A stretch of DNA of 64,000 nucleotides from Holtermannia corniformis (GCA_001599935.1 BCIJ01000003.1:507711-571710), one strand, 5' to 3'; shown: positions 1 through 11,766, counted from the stretch's first letter. Notes: generated by a model not told the origin, from the sequence alone. Program-made: numbers and translations.

Positions 1-259
1 ATGACGGCGACGTACGTCTCAGGTTTTCTTGCAATGTCGACCGCGGATGTTCCTGACGTGCTCCTGCGTTCCTCTGATTGTCACCCATGAGCCAGTCGAG
101 GTCATCGTCGCTGATTGAAACGCTGAGTCTACGCCGCGACGGCCGATCTCTTGCCTCTGGCCGAGCACGAGCATTTGATCGAGACGGTCCCGCGGCAGGT
201 TCTTCCGGTGGATCTAGAACCGCTGAGCCTTCTGGCGAGACCAAGTTGATGACTGGCAT
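1..259 (-). CDS. Possible 5' part of an unknown gene, cut by the window edge
   Basis: An open reading frame starts at an ATG at 259 and stays open on the minus strand to base 1, about 86 codons. The predicted N-terminus begins MPVINLVSPEGS, in which the VINLV core resembles a SUMO-interacting motif. It continues through an Arg/Pro/Ser-rich stretch to an acidic patch (SISDDDLDWLMG). No domain is recognisable. It lies just downstream of the antiporter gene on the same strand, so it could be a separate gene or a chance open frame. A possible acceptor (CTGTCAG) lies upstream near 287-293, so the true start may be in an earlier exon. The SUMO-motif reading is inference only. Confidence 0.35.
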   Translation of the reverse strand, partial: MPVINLVSPEGSAVLDPPEEPAAGPSRSNARARPEARDRPSRRRLSVSISDDDLDWLMGDNQRNAGARQEHPRSTLQENLRRTSPS

Positions 260-379
260 TGTACGATTTGCTTGCTGACAGATGAATAGGTGGACTGAAG
301 GAACGAAGAAGTCGAAGAGGGGTCATCCCACGTGGCACTTTACTTTCATCGCGGAGCTTGTAGTACAGTGGCAAAGTTG

Positions 380-2805
380 TTAGACATCCCCTGGTCCGTT
401 CTGACGCTCCTCAGCAGCCGCTTGTCGTGACGCACGCTGCCGTGCTTTGCCAGTAATCTTGCGGACAGAAACGTTTCCTGACCAGGTTCAGCGAAGAAAA
501 GTCAATCTCGTGGTACAACCTACCTTCCTCGTCGCAGATGGTGATGCACGAGCCCTCATTGTAGATGCTCATCTTGCCCTTGCCACCCCAGCGCTCCAGG
601 CCGGTGCCATGGCCCGTCAGCTTGCGCTTTTGCTTTGAAGTCAGCGTCTCGCTTTGACCTTGCTCTTGCATGTCGTCCTGGTCTGCCTCGTTGTTGCCCA
701 TGATTTGCGCAAGCTCCTCGAGCGTAAGTGGGTCTCCGTGGTTGTCCTTGTCTCTGTCGGCGCTGCCGATGGCGCTGTACCGCTGGATGAAGCGCGATAT
801 TGGGCGGAGAGGGGATCGCTCGTCCGGCTCTGCTTCACTATCTTCGTCGCCACTAGCAGCCGAGTCGTTGCTCTTGATGAGGAATTTGGGGTGAAATGAC
901 GGGTGGATAGAGGATCCGAGGAGGAAGAACGGGATCGTGATGCCTGACGGGGTCAACCGACTATGATGATGAGCTGCTGACTCACCATGCACGATAGTAC
1001 TGGTGAAGACAATCCACGCTACGATCCCGAACAACTCGCGCTTGAGAATGCTGCCTTTGTCGAGCTCCTCGGCTTGATATATCAGCGGTGAGGAAGATAC
1101 CGTCACTTGGCACTTACCGCCTTTGAGGGCATAGTAGATTGCACCAACTCCCACTACGTCTGTGAGCTCATAGTTGAATCAAGACCACGTCGACTCACTC
1201 GGCCCAAACCAACCGGTGAACAGCGCTTCCTTGGCAGTCCTAACTTCTGGCAACCACCGGCTCAACACCAAGACCAACGGTAAACGTCGCAGGGCCAGTA
1301 CAGCAACCCCATACCCGACCAGCCGACCGATCGTCACGGGTGGTCTTGGATCCAGCCATAGGTTCCATGGAAGCACCGTGCCGAGGGTGGTGAAGACTGA
1401 GACGTCGAGCAGCGAATCGATGCCCTCGGAAAAGTGAGAGTGGAGATCGTCTTCGTGCAGCTCGCCGTCCCAGTTCATCGCTGTTCCTGCGAAGAAGCAC
1501 TGGGGCTGTTAGCGGCGGAAACGGAGGCAAGGTGTGGACGCACCGCCAAAAGCTCGTTCGAGTCGATCAATTCGGTCTGATACGTCAGTCCTGGCATTCA
1601 TCCAATGACTTACGGCCCCGATGGTGAACAGTGCAAGGGCGACAGTCCACACCAGCCTGCTCTCTTTATCGACCCAGCCACGCTGCTTGCACCACGTCCA
1701 AGCAAAGCGCAAGATTGTACCGATCGCGCTACCCCACACGACTGGAAATGCCGTCTCCCACAGCAATCCTTTGAGCACGAGCTGCTTGACAGATTCACCA
1801 GCAGAGTACTGCAGCAAAAGCAGAGGGAAGAGCCACATTGGCGTCCCGGCACCGTCATTGATGCCAGATTCGCACTGGGTCGTGTGAGCTCGGCCCTGGG
1901 TGTGTTCGAGGCCGTACGAGGATCAGTGAGCGGATGTACGGCGGGACATGGCGCTGCAGCGATCAGTTTCTGCAACACGTTGCTGTCTCCGGACCTACCT
2001 CTGCAAAGGTGCCCTTGACCACAGACGACGCTAGCACCGGGTCCGTCGGGCTGACAACATCAACCGAGCCTCTAATATCACAGCTGCACCTACGCCAAAC
2101 AAGCGCCAATCAGAAAGCACTCCAACCACTCGAGTTCAGGAATGATCCTGGATTCACACAGCATCAGCGCTCGACGCTTGCAGCGAGCTCCCGGCTCACG
2201 CACGCTTTCGCGAGCGCTCCGCAAATCAGCGTCGCACCCAGCATGACTGGTCCAAGCAGGATCGCTAGACTCTTTGCGACACTTGCACGGAGGATGTATC
2301 GTTTCGGGAGGGTCACGCCAGCCGACAGGACCTGGATGCCGATCACGATCCTGGTGAACTGCGCAAGAGTCAGCCATGGTGCTTTGTGAGACGGGACTGA
2401 CGTACCCAGAGGAGCGTTTGCTTTGCACGATCATTCTCGGTACTCGTCTCCCAGCCGCCGTCGATCACGTGGAGCCAGCTAGGAAGTGATCGGTTCAGCA
2501 TGAATCGAAAGGACGTGCACACACTCACTCGAGTGCTTTTGGACCTAGTATGATTCCTGTGCCATCATCAGCAGGGCTCGATATCGACACCGCATGCTCA
2601 CCGAATACCATTGCAATCACCGCACTGGTCAGGAACAACCTCCCCCGAATCAGAAACGACGTGAGCCCAAAGAGAACCAGGAATAGCCCCAGGAAGAGGC
2701 AGACATATGCGCTGAGCCATGTCAGCGTGCTGGAAGCAATCCATCCAGAGTGTCAGCAGCGTGCACGCACACATTCGCATTGGCCTCTTCTAGAGACTGC
2801 TTCAT
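380..2805 (-). CDS. NHA1: Plasma-membrane Na+/H+ antiporter, Nha1/Sod2 type (CPA1)
   Basis: Multi-exon gene for an alkali-metal cation/proton antiporter that exports Na+ and K+ in exchange for H+. After a short N-terminal exon (start codon at 2803-2805) the first membrane segments read VCLFLGLFLVLFGL, followed by GIILGPKALE across an intron, as in fungal Nha1. Further family landmarks are VIGIQVLSAGVTLPKRY, an IND-containing segment (the conserved Asn-Asp of CPA1 exchangers) just before GTPMWLFP, NWDGELH followed by GTVLPWNLW, and GWFGP joined by splicing to GVGAIYYALKG. The C-terminal cytosolic tail is Ser/Asp-rich and short (under 200 residues) compared with the long tail of budding yeast Nha1. 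It ends at a TAA at 380-382 after an intron that opens at a GTAGGT donor. Total length is roughly 640 residues. Exon joins in the 1.8-2.5 kb part were not all traced base by base. Confidence 0.92.
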
Positions 2806-2971
2806 ACCGCCTGGTCGTCGCTATGGAAGTTGCTACTGACGATGCAAAGCCGATGTGGAGCTCCGGCGCAGCATGACGATGCGCGGTGCCTGATGCGCCA
2901 AATCCAAGTCGTGCCACTCTATGTATCCTATCGCAGCTATGCACAAGGCCCAAATCCACACCCTCGAGCTC

Positions 2972-4945
2972 TCAGAGCAAGACCTGGTTGGCAGACGATT
3001 TGCTGAGTGATTTCTGCGCGACCGTTAGCGATCCCAACGGCACCCAGGCGGCTCGACAAACGTTGGGCAGCACGATACAGCTCCTGACGAGCGTCCCGAG
3101 CGAGACGGTGACTTCGGTCGCGAGCACGGTTGTAGTGATCTGGCCCTTTGCTTCTGATTCCGGCTGACCGTCGATTCGAGCCCATGGCCCGACCTTGCAG
3201 TTCAACCCTGGCCTTTGCGTCAGCATGCGTTTCAAGCCACAGGCTTCAAGAGCTCACCGACGATCGAGTTGAGCACACACGAGTGCTTTTCGAGCACACT
3301 TCCTTCCATCACGATCGCGTCCTTTACACGCACGCCCTCGCCGACTTTGACCCCGGGCCCGAGGCTGACGTTCGGTCCAACCTTTGCACTGGGCGCGATC
3401 ACGGCCGACGGGTCAATGTAGACGGGCGGGATGATGCCCGGTTGCGACGTCAGGAGCTCTGGCTTTGTCTTTGCAAAGTGTGAGAGGTAGAGCGAGGACG
3501 CGGTGAGGGCCGAAGCGGCCGTCTTGATCTGACGCCAGAAATCGTGCGATTCGTACACGAACATTTTCCGTGCGGCCGCGAGCGGGACAATGACGTCTTG
3601 TTCGAGCCGGAGGATCTCGTCGGCTTCGAGCAGCGGGTCTTCGCTGCCGCGCGTTAGCTGATGCTCAGAGACGACCTGTGCGCACTGACGCTGCTCGTGC
3701 GCTCTTTTCGTCCATGGCAATCTTGATCTCGTCAAACAACGACTTGTCAAACACTGTGGCTGTCAGCCATGCCTGCAGTCTGCTGCTTGGCTTGCTAGAC
3801 ACTTGGCAAGCGTGTTCGGCACGGGACAGGCAAGGTGACTCACGGTAGACGCCACCGTTGACCATGTTGGAGATCCAGCTGTCAGGTTTCTCGACATAGT
3901 GGAGCACATGGTGCGTCTCGGGGTCCGAGACGATGCACCCGTACTTTGTCGCCGTCTCCTTGTTGACCTGTAGCGTGTCAGTGTCATCCACGGCAACGTA
4001 AACTCACGTTGACGCCCATGATCGTGCCGACGCCCTTTGTCTTTTCGTGCAGGGCAATAATCTCGGTGAGCGGGAACGAGGACGCAATGTCAATGTTGCA
4101 GATGAAGATGTGCTGTGGTACGGGCGGGCGGAGGATGGCGTCGCGGACTGGACGAGTCAATCGGTGTTTGCAGATTGTGGGAGATGCACGTATGCGTCGT
4201 CGTCTGCGGTGCACTCGCGCGACCAAGGTGGGCTAGGAGTTTGGACGGCATCCAGGGTCCTGTCATCACACGAGCTTGGGCACTGCTCGTACTGAACGCA
4301 GGAACCCGGGTGTGCTCTGCACAGACTTGCAAGCCGAGTGGAGTGCTACTCACAGTGGTACAAGCCTCCTGCGGTCCCGAGCGAACGGTATTCACGAAGG
4401 TACCTGGCTATGATCAGCGCCATGCCCATCTCTCGCACTCTGCGCGCGACTAGGACTTGCGAAATGGCGACGTTTGGAAACTCGCGCTTTGCATCCTTGA
4501 CAAACGGCTGCATGACGCTGTCATCGTAGAAACCGATGATGATGACTTCGGTCAGGCCGGGGACTTGGGCGAGTGCGTTGAGCGGGTGCCAGATCATGGG
4601 CTGGCACGGTCAGAGGTGGACGAGGATGGGGATGGGACGGACTGACCTTGCCGGCGATGGGGAGGAGTGGCTTTGCGCCTGTGATTGTTAGTTACTGTGC
4701 ATCATGGTGGGCAGGAGACAGGTCGGAGCTGCCGATAGAGTGCGCGCGGCGTGCTGCAGTGACCAGGTTGGCGATCGAGAGGTACGCCAACTAGTACGAT
4801 TATAGCTGAGCGAGCTGGCGCGCGAATGTCGCCGTCACAGACCCCCCGAGCGGCGCCACAGCCACTCACAGTCCAAGCTGAGCGGCCTGAGCCGAGTACC
4901 CTTTGATGGCCCGCCTACGAGGATGACGCCCTTGGTGACTGCCAT
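2972..4945 (-). CDS. Mannose-1-phosphate guanylyltransferase-like protein (GMPPA type)
   Basis: Nucleotidyltransferase of GDP-mannose metabolism, the donor pathway for N-glycans, O-mannose and mannan. The N-terminus MAVTKGVILVGGPSKGTRLR contains the GG-x-GTRLRP nucleotide-binding signature in the form seen in GMPPA proteins rather than Psa1/GMPPB. Then come PMIWHPLNAL, the Rossmann-like core (HIFICNIDIASSF), YGCIVSDPETHHVLHYVEKP and VNGGVYLFDK. The C-terminal half has the left-handed beta-helix repeats typical of the family (VYIDPSAVIAPSAKVGPNVS). The last exon ends LPNKSLSKSSANQVLL, which resembles the conserved GMPPA end. The predicted intron before it has a CTAAC branch site. In animals GMPPA is mainly a regulatory partner of the catalytic beta subunit; whether this fungal copy is catalytic cannot be told from sequence. 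Confidence 0.92.
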
Positions 4946-5231
4946 TGCTGATGAGTGGTGCTGCCAAGGATGGTCAGTGTCGGGAAGAACGTGCAGTGTG
5001 GGTGCCCTTTGTGCGTTAGCTGCCTACCTTTGTAGTGTCTGTAGTAGACGGTGCTTTCCTGCGACGTCGTTACCCACTAGGCTACGTTGGACGCCGCGTC
5101 GAGTGCGCCACGTGCTACTGCCAAATCCGGTTATACCAGTACATTACGTAATCACACCGTTTGCGCTCTCAATCACCCTCCTCACCAGTAACCCTGCCGT
5201 CTGCTGTGTCCCCGCGCCCGCCGTCGCCACC

Positions 5232-8200
5232 ATGCCAGACGCGTGCTGGGCAAAGTTCGAGTTTGTGGCCGAAAACGAAGACGAGCTGTATTTCCCCGTC
5301 GGCGCCCGGATCCACATCCTCGAGCGCGACGAGGCGTATGGCGATGGCTGGTGGAGGGTGCGTGCTCGCTCGCTGTCCAGCTTTGGTCTGACTCGAGGTG
5401 TATAGGGTCGGACAGGTGACGGCAAGGAGGGACTGTTCCCCATGTCGTACATCACCGAGACGGAGCCCGTAGCCTCGGCCCCGACCGTCTCGACCGCCGT
5501 GACGTCTCCTAACCCGGCTCTGGCAACGCCTCCATCCCCGACTTCACCGTCCATGCCGTTGCACTCTACCGACGTGCCGCAGCCGAAATCACCCTCGCGC
5601 CCTCCGTCTCCAACAGCACTCGATGCCATCCAAGCGGCCGCCAGCACGGCCACGGGCGCCATGGGGAAAACAATCCACGAGATCCAGACGGCTATCGAGT
5701 CGCTCGCTCTGCCTGCTGGTATGAGCGAGCACACCCCTGACCACGAACAGGAATCAGACGAAGACGCAGACGAAGCCTACCACACTATGGGCATTGGACC
5801 GTCGACGCGCGCCAAGCTGGCTGAACAAGCTAGACTGGAGAACGAGCAGCGCGAGCGCACACAGCAGTCGCATCGACGCACCAGCTCGGGCTTTCACGCC
5901 CACAAGGGGATCGCAGGGAACCCTGCGGGTTTGGTCTACTCGGATGAATCAGACGATGAAGACGACGTGCCCGGTGCCGCCGGACGGGACGCGCGCGAAC
6001 AGAGCTTGGTCCCGAGCGAAGGCTTTGCCGCTCTGGCCGCTGCAGCCGCAGGCGGAGTGGGTGTCGTTGCCAAACATTTGACAGGCGGCCTCTTCACCGC
6101 CGACCCAGCTCAACACTCTGCGCCCGCTCCAGGTACCGTTCCACCAAGCGCACCACCAAGGGAAATCAACCTCAACGATACCCCGCGCCCAGATATCGAA
6201 CCCACCAGGCGCGGCTCGTTCGGCCAACAACTTGAAAGCCCAGCGTTGATACGGATCCCGTCATCGCCCGCGCCAGCTGAACCAGAAGCTGCCGTCGGGC
6301 TCGCAATCTCGAGCTACCCGCCGCCGCCTTCAGCCCCCGAAGATGAGATTGATAGATTCGAAGGCAGTGTGACGCCGCCTTTGGGCGCGAATGGCCACGC
6401 GCGAGAGATGGAGTTGGAGTTGGGGACCGAGGTCGAGGCGCTCAAGCCGACATTGCTATCAGTGCGAGAGCCCGAGCCGGAGCAGGTGCAGCCCACCCGC
6501 TCAATCTCACCAAGCCCAGCACCGGCACCGGCCGTCACGCAACCGCAAACGGTCACAGCTCCACCCATCGACCTCCCAGTCCTCTCCGCCATCCCCGCCA
6601 CCTCACCCATCCCCACGCCTCCAATCGTGACGCCGACCACGTCCCGCCCCGTATCCGTCACGGCACCGACGGGCCCGCCCGCTGCATGGAGTGTAGAACA
6701 GGTCGTGGCTTGGGCTCAAGGCAGAGGATTCGATGATGTCGTTTGTGGAAAGTTTGCTGGTGAGTTTCTGGGCTTGGCTATGGCGAGGCGCAGCTTGTAT
6801 GGGTGACATGCGTGCTGCTGAGCAGACGTCAAAGAGCTCGTGATAGCTATTTTGACAATGCTCGCGCAGCACGGCTCGACATATCAGAAAGATGTTGTCG
6901 CAAGCCCACCTTGCAACCCTCGCCAGCTTCACCGAGCGCAGCCTGCTAACGCTCCTGCAGAGCACGAAATCTCGGGCGATCTCCTACTCGAACTCGACGC
7001 AAACCTACTCAAAGAGCTCGAGATCCCGCAATTCGGTAAACGGCTACGGATCGCTCAGGCGATTGCTGAACTCCGCCGCCCGCCGTCGGTTGCGTCACCG
7101 GCTGCGACGAGCTTTCACGAGTTACCGAATGGTAACGGTCATGACGCTCTGGGCGTCGGCGTCGGCGCGGGGACTGGTCCTTATAGCGCTTGGGCGCACG
7201 GACGGAAGACGAGCACGCCGGCGGAATCGCCGGTCGCGGAGCCGATTCGGGAAGAAGAGGAGACCAATGCCGGGTTGGTCGAGCCGGTCGGTCCTAGCCA
7301 TACCTACAAGAGCACGCTGACGCTCACAGTCCTCGGCCACCACATCCGTCACGTCGACACCGTACGTCCGAAAAGCTGAGTCCACCCACTCGCGCGCGTC
7401 GAGCATGCCCGCTAGCCCCGTGACGCCGAGTACGGCCAAGCGCTCGTCGGGCGGCAGTACCGGTCTCGGCCACAAGAAGAACAAGGCTAGCGTCGACAAG
7501 CCGGCCAGTGAGCGCATGAGCTTTTTCGGCAGGCAGCGCAAACCGCCGCCTCGTGAACTGTCGGTCGTCGATCGACCCAGTGCGAATCTTCACTCACGCG
7601 CGCTGAATAGGCACGACCCCGAGCCATCGCCAACCAGCGTCAGCTTGGAAAAGAACCGCAGCTTTTCCCGTTTGCCTTTTACTGGATCCACCACCCGGCT
7701 CTCCAAAGGGCCCTCGTCGAATCGATTGTCGGTCAACTCGCCCGAAGCACCGACGGCGCACAGTGGTGACGGGCCGCAACCGACCGTGATTGAGAAGATT
7801 GGGAGACCGGATCATGCCGGCTATATGAAGAAGAAGGGCGAGCGGTATAATTCTTGGAAGATGCGGTACTTTGTGTTGCGCGGTGCGCACCTGTACTATA
7901 TGCGCAGCGAGCATGTGAGTGTTTGTGGTGTCACACCGACAGTTGCAGACCTGATTGCACCGCGCACGCTGACGTCGATAGGAATCCCGGATCAAGGGTC
8001 ACATTGACTTGACGGGTCACCGTGTGATCGTGGACGAGAACATCCACCCGGGATCGTACGGGTTCCGCGTCGTCGGCGGGGACAAGGAGCACGCGTTCAG
8101 CTCGACCGAGCAGACGACGGTGCGCGAGTGGATGAAGGCGTTGATGAAAGCGACGATTGCGCGTGACTACTCGGGTAGGTGCTGGTTCTATCAGGGCTGG

Positions 8201-8946
8201 GTCGGGTTGCTGAGCGATACTGTAGCGCCTGTCGTGTCGTCGTGCAATATCCCGACGATCCCGTTGATCGAGGCTCAGGCGATGAGTCCGGCCCCGAGGC
8301 CGCCGTCGCCGACGCAGCGTGATGCGACGCAGCGTGCGAGCCGGCGTGACAATGTTAATCAGTTGACGGTGAGTAAGACTCGGTTCGTGTGGCATTGCTG
8401 ACTTGTGCAGCCCCGCGACGCGAGTGTGCTCATGAGTTTGGAATCGACCACGGGCAACCACAAGCGTCGGATCAGTGGCGGGTTGAGCGTCCCGGCTGTT
8501 GCGGCCCCGCCTCGGCCAAGTCGTGAGATGAGACGACCATCGGGTAGGCCGAGTGTGAGTAAACTCGGGCGCGGCACCAGAGACTGATGATATAGATCGC
8601 ATCCGTGTACCCCGACGAACACGCCGAGCTGATCGCGTGGGTCAATGCGACACTGCCACCGTCTGCGCCCCGTGCGAGCTCGCTCCCCGAGTCGTTCACC
8701 AACGGCTTGCTCATCACTCGCTTGGCCGAGCACCTTGCGCGCTCGCCGACGACGACACCCGACAGCGCGTTTGCGCCCGCCAGCAGTGGCGCGCCGAGCG
8801 TCCAAGGCATGTTTGCGATGATGGACACGCTGATTGACTCTGGCTTTGACACGGTCGCCGTCAGCCCAAAGGACGTGCTGACGGGCGATGTCGGTGCGAT
8901 CGCGCGCCTGCTGTCGAGCATGCGATCAAACGGGATTGCGCACTAG
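5232..8946 (+). CDS. Boi1/Boi2-like polarity scaffold (SH3-SAM-PH, CH-like C-terminus)
   Basis: Large scaffold of roughly 1,100 residues with the domain order of yeast Boi1/2, which act in polarised growth and exocytosis with Cdc42 and Bem1. An N-terminal SH3 domain (CWAKFEFVAENEDELYF, then GWWR joined across an intron to KEGLFPMSYI) is followed by a long Pro/Ser/Thr-rich region. A SAM domain comes next (WSVEQVVAWAQGRGF, then DLLLELDANLLKELEI), then a PH domain (AGYMKKKGERYNSWKMRYFV, then SYGFRVVGGDKEHAF). The C-terminal ~115 residues (from ELIAWVNATLP, through ESFTNGLLITRLAEHLA) look like the calponin-homology-type tail seen in basidiomycete members. The start is the first ATG before the SH3 domain; the stop is TAG at 8944-8946. 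At least six short introns are visible. Confidence 0.92.
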
Positions 8947-9128
8947 GAGCCAAGGTGGCTAGTCTATAATGTCGATGGATGGTGTGATGGCTGCCACTGA
9001 GTGCTCTGACCGCCACCGAGTGCTGATTGGTGATTTGTTAAACGGATCCCATCGTCCACTCTCGATTTCACATTCGCATTGACAATCCCACTGCGCTCAT
9101 CGACCGGCCCAGCGCCCGCTAAAACCAA

Positions 9129-10715
9129 ATGAGCGCTGAACCCGCGGCCACGCCCGATCCAGAGACCGACGTGAGTGTTGCCGTCCGTCGGCGTCCACAG
9201 CTTACCAGGCAGCATGTCCCGCCCCGAGCCGAACCGCGCGGTCGCAAGGCCAACAACAACCTGCCGCCCTCGAGGGCGCGCGAGGTCCAGCGTGCGTTCA
9301 GGCAGCGTCGAGCCGAGCACCTGGCCGCACTCGAAGAGAGGGTGATTGACCTCGAGGCGGAGAACAACTTTTTACGTGCCAGATTGGGCATCCCAGAGGC
9401 CGTCACGACCAACTTGGGCACGGGCCCGACAGGCCGTGGTAAAGCGTTGAAAGAGGGCGGCGTTCCGATGAGTGAGCGCGTGAGGGCACGCAAGGAGGCT
9501 AGAGAGAAGGAGAGGCTCAGGCTGCTGGCACTTGGCATCGTCATGGAGCCGCCGCCGACTCGAGGCCGAGGCAAGAAGAACGAGACGGCGACGCCGAGTG
9601 AGAGTGGCAACGACAGTGATCACCGCACAAGGGACAAGTCGACCATCTCGCCTAATAGGGGTACCGCGCTCGGTTCGCTGACCGGTCAAGCTTCGTCATC
9701 GGCCTCGTCGTTCTTTTCAAACGATCACTTCAACTTTGCACAGCCCTCGACCTCGGCCGCGCCCGCTTCAGGTTCAAACACCAACTTTGGCTTGCCTTTT
9801 CCGCCGTACAACTGGGAGCATCCCACTCCGGCCCCCGCGCCACCCGCTGCCCCGGTCCCGAACCAGCCGTCGGGCGATGCCATTGCACAGCTCCAACAGT
9901 TCCTCACGGCCGGCAACGACCTCAACTGGGCTTTCCCAGACGGTCTCGCGAGCTTTGGTGCCAATGCCGATTCACCCCAGTTCCCGCCCACGCCGCAAAC
10001 GGCGCCTCCCGCGACCGCGCCGGGACCGTCCGACTGGACAGGCATCCTTGCAAACTGGAAACCACCCGCTGCAGGCACCACCAACGGTCTCCCGCCCGCA
10101 TTCTCCGCACTGCAGAACGCAATCCCTCGTCGACCCGCATCCCCCGCAACCCCCGTCTCGGCCTCGATCGCCGCACTCGCACACCCCAACCCCGCGTCAC
10201 CGAACCCTCGGCCTCCAACCCAAGCGCAGGCCACGACGCAGCCGGATCTCCTGCACCGATTGAAAATGTGCTGCCATTTCTCAGACAACCACGTCGAGCG
10301 CGATCCAGGCCTACTCGTGTTTGCCATCCACCTGTGCTCCAACCTACCCTGTGCGTTCAACGGCCACCACGACCTTGCCGTCGGGTCCAAGCGCCCGCGC
10401 ATGTCCACGCCGGAATCGGACGACCCGGCGTTATCGCTTGAACGCGCCTGGCCCGCTCTCCAGCACCAGCTCGAGCCCGCAGCGGCCATCGACAGTGAAA
10501 AGCGGTTGAACACGGCCAAGATGGCGGCCGAGCTGTTACTCCGCGCGACGGCGCTGAGAGCCAGGGCGCAAGGTGAAGGCAGTCTACCGAGTGTTGGGTG
10601 TCGGCGGTTCGAGGGGATGTGCGTCAGTGCAGACCTTGTGCGTAGGTTGGTCGAGGGGTTGGGTGGGAACGCCGAGGATGTGAGGCTGGTAGAAGTAGGC
10701 AAGGAGGAGCACTAG
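9129..10715 (+). CDS. bZIP transcription factor
   Basis: Single uninterrupted ORF of 528 codons, unusual in this intron-rich window. Residues about 55-90 form a basic region and leucine zipper: RAREVQRAFRQRRAEHLAAL then EERVIDLEAENNFLRARLGI. The Q-x-x-FRQRR core places it near the fungal Yap/Pap-like and related bZIP groups. The middle is Pro/Ala/Asn-rich and probably an activation region. The C-terminal ~130 residues contain several Cys and His residues (around KMCCHFSDNHVERD, LCSNLPC and VGCRRFEGMC), so a redox-sensitive or metal-binding function is possible but unproven. A GTGAGT near 9171 could act as a donor, but splicing it to the nearest long-range acceptor would break the bZIP frame. 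I therefore read the gene as intronless. Confidence 0.88.
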   Translation: MSAEPAATPDPETDVSVAVRRRPQLTRQHVPPRAEPRGRKANNNLPPSRAREVQRAFRQRRAEHLAALEERVIDLEAENNFLRARLGIPEAVTTNLGTGPTGRGKALKEGGVPMSERVRARKEAREKERLRLLALGIVMEPPPTRGRGKKNETATPSESGNDSDHRTRDKSTISPNRGTALGSLTGQASSSASSFFSNDHFNFAQPSTSAAPASGSNTNFGLPFPPYNWEHPTPAPAPPAAPVPNQPSGDAIAQLQQFLTAGNDLNWAFPDGLASFGANADSPQFPPTPQTAPPATAPGPSDWTGILANWKPPAAGTTNGLPPAFSALQNAIPRRPASPATPVSASIAALAHPNPASPNPRPPTQAQATTQPDLLHRLKMCCHFSDNHVERDPGLLVFAIHLCSNLPCAFNGHHDLAVGSKRPRMSTPESDDPALSLERAWPALQHQLEPAAAIDSEKRLNTAKMAAELLLRATALRARAQGEGSLPSVGCRRFEGMCVSADLVRRLVEGLGGNAEDVRLVEVGKEEH

Positions 10716-10843
10716 CGCGCGTCGAACGGGCTTGTAGACTGGTCTATAGTACGCATGGATTGTATAACAGTCGCTGCATATAGTGCATTGCAGCACCGGG
10801 GTGCATCATCACGCTGATCGACTGCTGCCAGTCGCGGCAACAA

Positions 10844-11270
10844 CTAAAGCTTCGTAATGACATACTTCTCCGACTCTATCGATTCCTGCAGCATGGAGAA
10901 GGTCGACGGGCCACTGTATTCACGCTTCAGTTCGACACCGCTGTCCTCTGTGCTGACCCGCACAACCTCGAATTGCGTCTGCTGCTCCCGTCGTCGCCCA
11001 GGATCGCCAATCCAACGCGTCAGCACGACTTTGCTGCCTGGTTGAACGAGGTCCAAGCCTGTCGTGACGATGAACAGCGTGTCTGGTTCTTCGTCTGTCA
11101 TAGTGTAAGCACGGGTGTAATGAGCGCCCTCACCCCGGTGCTGCATCTACGTTTTCAGGGTAAAAGATGAGATTGTCTTCGTGCGGATAACGGAGCGCTC
11201 TTTTGTGTGCCTTCGCGACCCTAGCACTTTGATCTCGTGCTCTTGTCGTGCTATCTGACGCGGGGTCCAT
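10844..11270 (-). CDS. Small unknown protein, probably two exons
   Basis: Two open segments lie in order on the minus strand. The first runs from an ATG at 11268-11270 (MDPASDSTTRARDQ, later YPHEDNLIFYPENVDAAPG). The second reads DEEPDTLFIVTTGLDLVQPG, WIGDPGRRREQQTQFEVV and ends ESEKYVITKL. A GTGAGG donor and a GACAG acceptor sit between them, but the phases I derive do not join cleanly. Either an alternative junction is used or translation starts at MTDEEPD inside the second segment (85 codons). No family is recognised. It is convergent with the bZIP gene, with about 128 bp between the stops. Confidence 0.48.
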
Positions 11271-11418
11271 CTCGGTTCACAGTGTGTAGACTACAGATGT
11301 ACTACACTTTGTGATCTGGTTGGACACTGTGGGCGGTGTGCAATCACGCGGTTCGCCCATAGCAGCTTCCGCCGGTTGATCAATAACGTAGTGAACGAGT
11401 AGCAACGCTAACAGTGTA

Positions 11419-11630
11419 GGGAACATCAACACGTACAATGCGACCGCCATCGTTGGAGGCAGTATTCTTGTGGTATGTTCATTAATCACATCCCACAAAT
11501 TGACTTTGGCAGGGCAAACCGGTCATTTTCGTTGCCATCAATTACCGCCTCGGCATCTGGGGCTTCGGGTAGGTCTTGTCGCCTGCGAGGTGTCTTGATT
11601 ATCAAAGCGGGGGCAAAGACTGTGGCGTTG
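11419..11630 (+). pseudogene. Isolated carboxylesterase gene fragment (two exons and flanking introns)
   Basis: On the plus strand two exon-like pieces encode GNINTYNATAIVGGSILV (11419-11473) and GKPVIFVAINYRLGIWGFG (11513-11568), separated by an intron-sized gap that ends in TTTGGCAG. They match, nearly residue for residue, two consecutive exons of the complete carboxylesterase at 59867-62229 (minus strand), where the second reads INYRVGIWGFG. Similarity continues through the next intron (ATCAAAGCGG is shared) and fades in the following exon by about 11630. No signal peptide, catalytic Ser motif or C-terminal exons are present nearby. This is therefore a dispersed, partial copy rather than a working gene. 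The intact codons suggest it is fairly recent or was conserved by gene conversion. Confidence 0.78.
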
Positions 11631-11766
11631 ACAGACGTTTTTGACCACTCTGAAGAGGCACAGAGACTGGGATGAGCACAGGACATAGAGAGCCAAAGAG
11701 TGGGATCGGCGCAGTTTATCGGCCGGACCTCGAATCGCGAAATACCCTTCGTCTCGGAGCCCGCTC

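Noticed and set aside
5144..5734. Minus-strand ORF of 196 codons over the start of the Boi-like gene
   Set aside because: Antisense to a clear SH3 domain and without a recognisable domain.
9725..10702. Long antisense ORF (325 codons) on the minus strand
   Set aside because: It lies entirely under the bZIP gene, has no domain, and is explained by GC-rich codon bias producing open antisense frames.
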